Below are positions 62,775 to 64,000 of a stretch of DNA of 64,000 nucleotides, one piece after another. The number at the start of each line of letters is the position of its first letter. Within the stretch, counting starts at the first letter, position 1. Made by a program: the position numbers and the translations under genes. Below the pieces are notes generated by a model. The model worked only from the letters and a program-made list of their open reading frames with translations. It was not told the origin of the DNA and did not search any database. The DNA is from Alkalibacillus aidingensis (lineage in GTDB: Bacteria; Bacillota; Bacilli; Bacillales; Alkalibacillaceae): NCBI RefSeq assembly GCF_014595945.1, contig NZ_JABXWU010000002.1, positions 248,001-312,000 on the forward strand, read 5' to 3'.

Positions 62775-62808
62775 CGGATTCGACAAAATTCGGGAAGTGA
62801 CAGGCACC
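62775..62808 (-). repeat. Dispersed stop-codon-linked repeat, copy C
   Basis: The third copy of the block seen at 50429 and 58354 (core GGGAAGTGACAGGCACC). On the minus strand it begins directly at the TAG stop of the regulator gene. Unlike the other two copies it is not followed by a hairpin. Confidence 0.75.
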
Positions 62809-64000
62809 CTAAAAATTCAATCGATAGACTTTTTTGGGGCGGCCTCTTCCGGTTGATTCTTCTCCAGCTGCTTCGGCTATGCCGACTCGTTCCATTTCGA
62901 ATAGGACTCTTCTTGCGTTTCGTTCTGTGCTTTTGAGCCAGTTGGCTAGTTCGCTTGAGGTAACGTCATAGCGTTGATAGTGACTAGCTAATGATTCTAT
63001 CTTTGATACAAGTGAAGCACTTAAATTAATATCCTTTAGCCGTTCACCCCAGTTGGTTGAGGAGCTTCGCAGTTGATATTGTAGGTTTTCGTCATCGGTA
63101 TTATATTCAATCACATTTTTATCCTCATCAATAATGACAATGGATGCTTCCTCGTTTTCCCTTGCGTGGATAAAGGCACGTCTAACGTGTTCATCGGCTT
63201 CTAACACGGTGCGCCCATAACCAATACCAACTTGTACAGCCAGTTCACTAGTGGATTGCATATCCTCAATCAATTTAAAGGGCGAGTGTAATTTTTGGAA
63301 TAACTCGATTTCCCCCTTGGTCGTGTAAATGTAATAGAGTCCTTTACCGAGATTAACCAATGATCCATTAATTTTTTCCACAAAATCTAGTAAAATCCGA
63401 TTCAACTCTAGTTCTTGTCTCATCAATTTGAATGATTGTACCGATCCTTCTTTATTTTCGGGAGAGATCACTTCGACACCGAAGATAACCAGTTGTTTCT
63501 TTTCAAATTGCCTTGCATGTGCTCGTTCACGAATATGACTAAGTGCAGTCATCACGGATAGTTCTGACTGTGAGACTCGGTAAGCTGGAACACCTCTTCG
63601 TCTTAACTCCATATAGGCTGATTTAATACAGGTTAGTGCTACTTCTGTTTGACCGGACTGATATAGGGATTGATGGAAATTCACCATCTCCTCTGAAGGA
63701 ACATAGGTCTGCGGGGCCTTTGTTTTGAGTTCAATACTCTGTAAGGCATAAGAATCCTTAACTTGTTTTAACTGATCTTCACCGATTGAGTCGAGACTGA
63801 CCCGTTTGATAACCTTTCCTTCTTTAATATTCGCCTCAAGTAACGTCCCAAAGAGGCTTGTCCCATGTAACTTGGCATAGCTGCCTTTCTTTTCCTTAAT
63901 CAGTCCCTTTTCAATGGCAAAATGATAAGGGACGGGCCCTGAGAAAAACCATAAGTCTACACGGTTTTGATTAGAAAGAATAAGCTGTTCGGTTTCTTCA
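62809..64000 (-). CDS. Winged-helix transcriptional regulator with an internal nucleotide-cyclase-like domain, 5' part missing
   Basis: The frame is open to the window edge, so at least 397 residues are present and the N-terminus is cut off. The C-terminal 60 residues look like a winged helix (SSELANWLKSTERNARRVLF, then a basic GRGRPKKVYRL tail). The middle has an alternating alpha/beta pattern with VGIGYGRTVLEADEHVRRAF, reminiscent of GGDEF or cyclase-like folds as found in some Bacillus sensory regulators. The visible N-terminal part (DLWFFSGPVPYHFAIEKG) may bind a ligand. I do not recognise the exact family. It lies upstream of the HMG-CoA reductase operon on the same strand, 786 bp away, and could control it. 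Confidence 0.6.
   Translation of the reverse strand, partial: EETEQLILSNQNRVDLWFFSGPVPYHFAIEKGLIKEKKGSYAKLHGTSLFGTLLEANIKEGKVIKRVSLDSIGEDQLKQVKDSYALQSIELKTKAPQTYVPSEEMVNFHQSLYQSGQTEVALTCIKSAYMELRRRGVPAYRVSQSELSVMTALSHIRERAHARQFEKKQLVIFGVEVISPENKEGSVQSFKLMRQELELNRILLDFVEKINGSLVNLGKGLYYIYTTKGEIELFQKLHSPFKLIEDMQSTSELAVQVGIGYGRTVLEADEHVRRAFIHARENEEASIVIIDEDKNVIEYNTDDENLQYQLRSSSTNWGERLKDINLSASLVSKIESLASHYQRYDVTSSELANWLKSTERNARRVLFEMERVGIAEAAGEESTGRGRPKKVYRLNF

Noticed and set aside
1-64000. tRNA, rRNA, integrase or prophage genes
   Set aside because: None of the expected sequences was found on either strand.

Overview
The window reads as chromosomal DNA of a low-GC Bacillota, most likely a salt- or alkali-tolerant member of the Bacillaceae. 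The proteins are Bacillus-like (LutABC, RbsRKDACB, NamZ/NagZ, PgcA, a TcaA/YvbJ-type protein), the ribosome binding sites are strong AGGAGG types, CcpA cre boxes recur, and many exported or cytosolic proteins are rich in Asp and Glu. No rRNA, tRNA, CRISPR array, prophage or intact transposase was recognised. The mobile-type DNA seen consists of two short non-autonomous elements and several repeat families.

Layout. 1-1829: end of glcD and all of glcF (2-hydroxyacid oxidation). 2167-4370: an amino-sugar kinase divergent from an MsmX/UgpC-type sugar ABC ATPase, with a cre box between. 4596-7851: an ABC-2 exporter pair divergent from a TetR regulator. 8319-8843: DoxX. 9196-19799: a long minus-strand run headed by a LacI regulator: 6-phospho-3-hexuloisomerase, KDPG-type aldolase, TRAP transporter (DctP, DctQ, DctM), ribose-5-phosphate isomerase, KDG-type kinase, hexulose-6-phosphate synthase, a Gfo/Idh/MocA dehydrogenase, then an FAD amine or amino-acid oxidase and a nucleoside hydrolase. 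20147-23903: DMT permease, a secreted subtilase with SLH domains and a zinc-ribbon protein. 24456-32408: an MFS gene divergent from a GntR-controlled operon with a class III CoA-transferase, an HMG-CoA-lyase-family lyase, LeuC/LeuD-type hydratase subunits, a DUF3311 protein and a sodium:solute symporter. 32869-36377: membrane acyltransferase and two zinc-ribbon membrane proteins. 36470-40246: lutABC and a YiiX/YycO-like hydrolase. 40661-42101: a Wzz/BY-kinase pair. 42684-47890: NagZ- and NamZ-type wall-sugar hydrolases and phosphoglucomutase. 48443-50268: VanZ-like protein and a class V aminotransferase. 50461-56159: the complete ribose operon. 56375-58950: small CxxC protein, Mrr-like nuclease, NERD protein and XRE-cupin regulator. 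59134-62022: a TctA-like permease with a small partner and class II HMG-CoA reductase. 62809-64000: an incomplete winged-helix regulator.

How the genes work together. The window is dominated by separately regulated catabolic modules for organic acids and sugars, most with their own transporter and repressor and several with a cre box, as expected for carbon sources used when glucose is absent. Three modules are unusual in gene content. One is the LacI/TRAP operon, which joins formaldehyde-linked HPS/PHI enzymes to KDG-type enzymes. The second is the GntR operon, whose enzymes could hydrate, CoA-activate and cleave a branched dicarboxylate such as citraconate or citramalate. The third is an HMG-CoA reductase operon with a TctA-like transporter and a cre box, which looks like mevalonate uptake and degradation rather than isoprenoid synthesis. 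These substrates are inferences from gene content.

Repeats of note: two MITE-like elements with GGCTCTGTTAAAG ends (one with an 8-bp target duplication), a strict 42-bp tandem array, a roughly 52-bp tandem array, and a dispersed repeat found three times immediately after a TAG stop codon.
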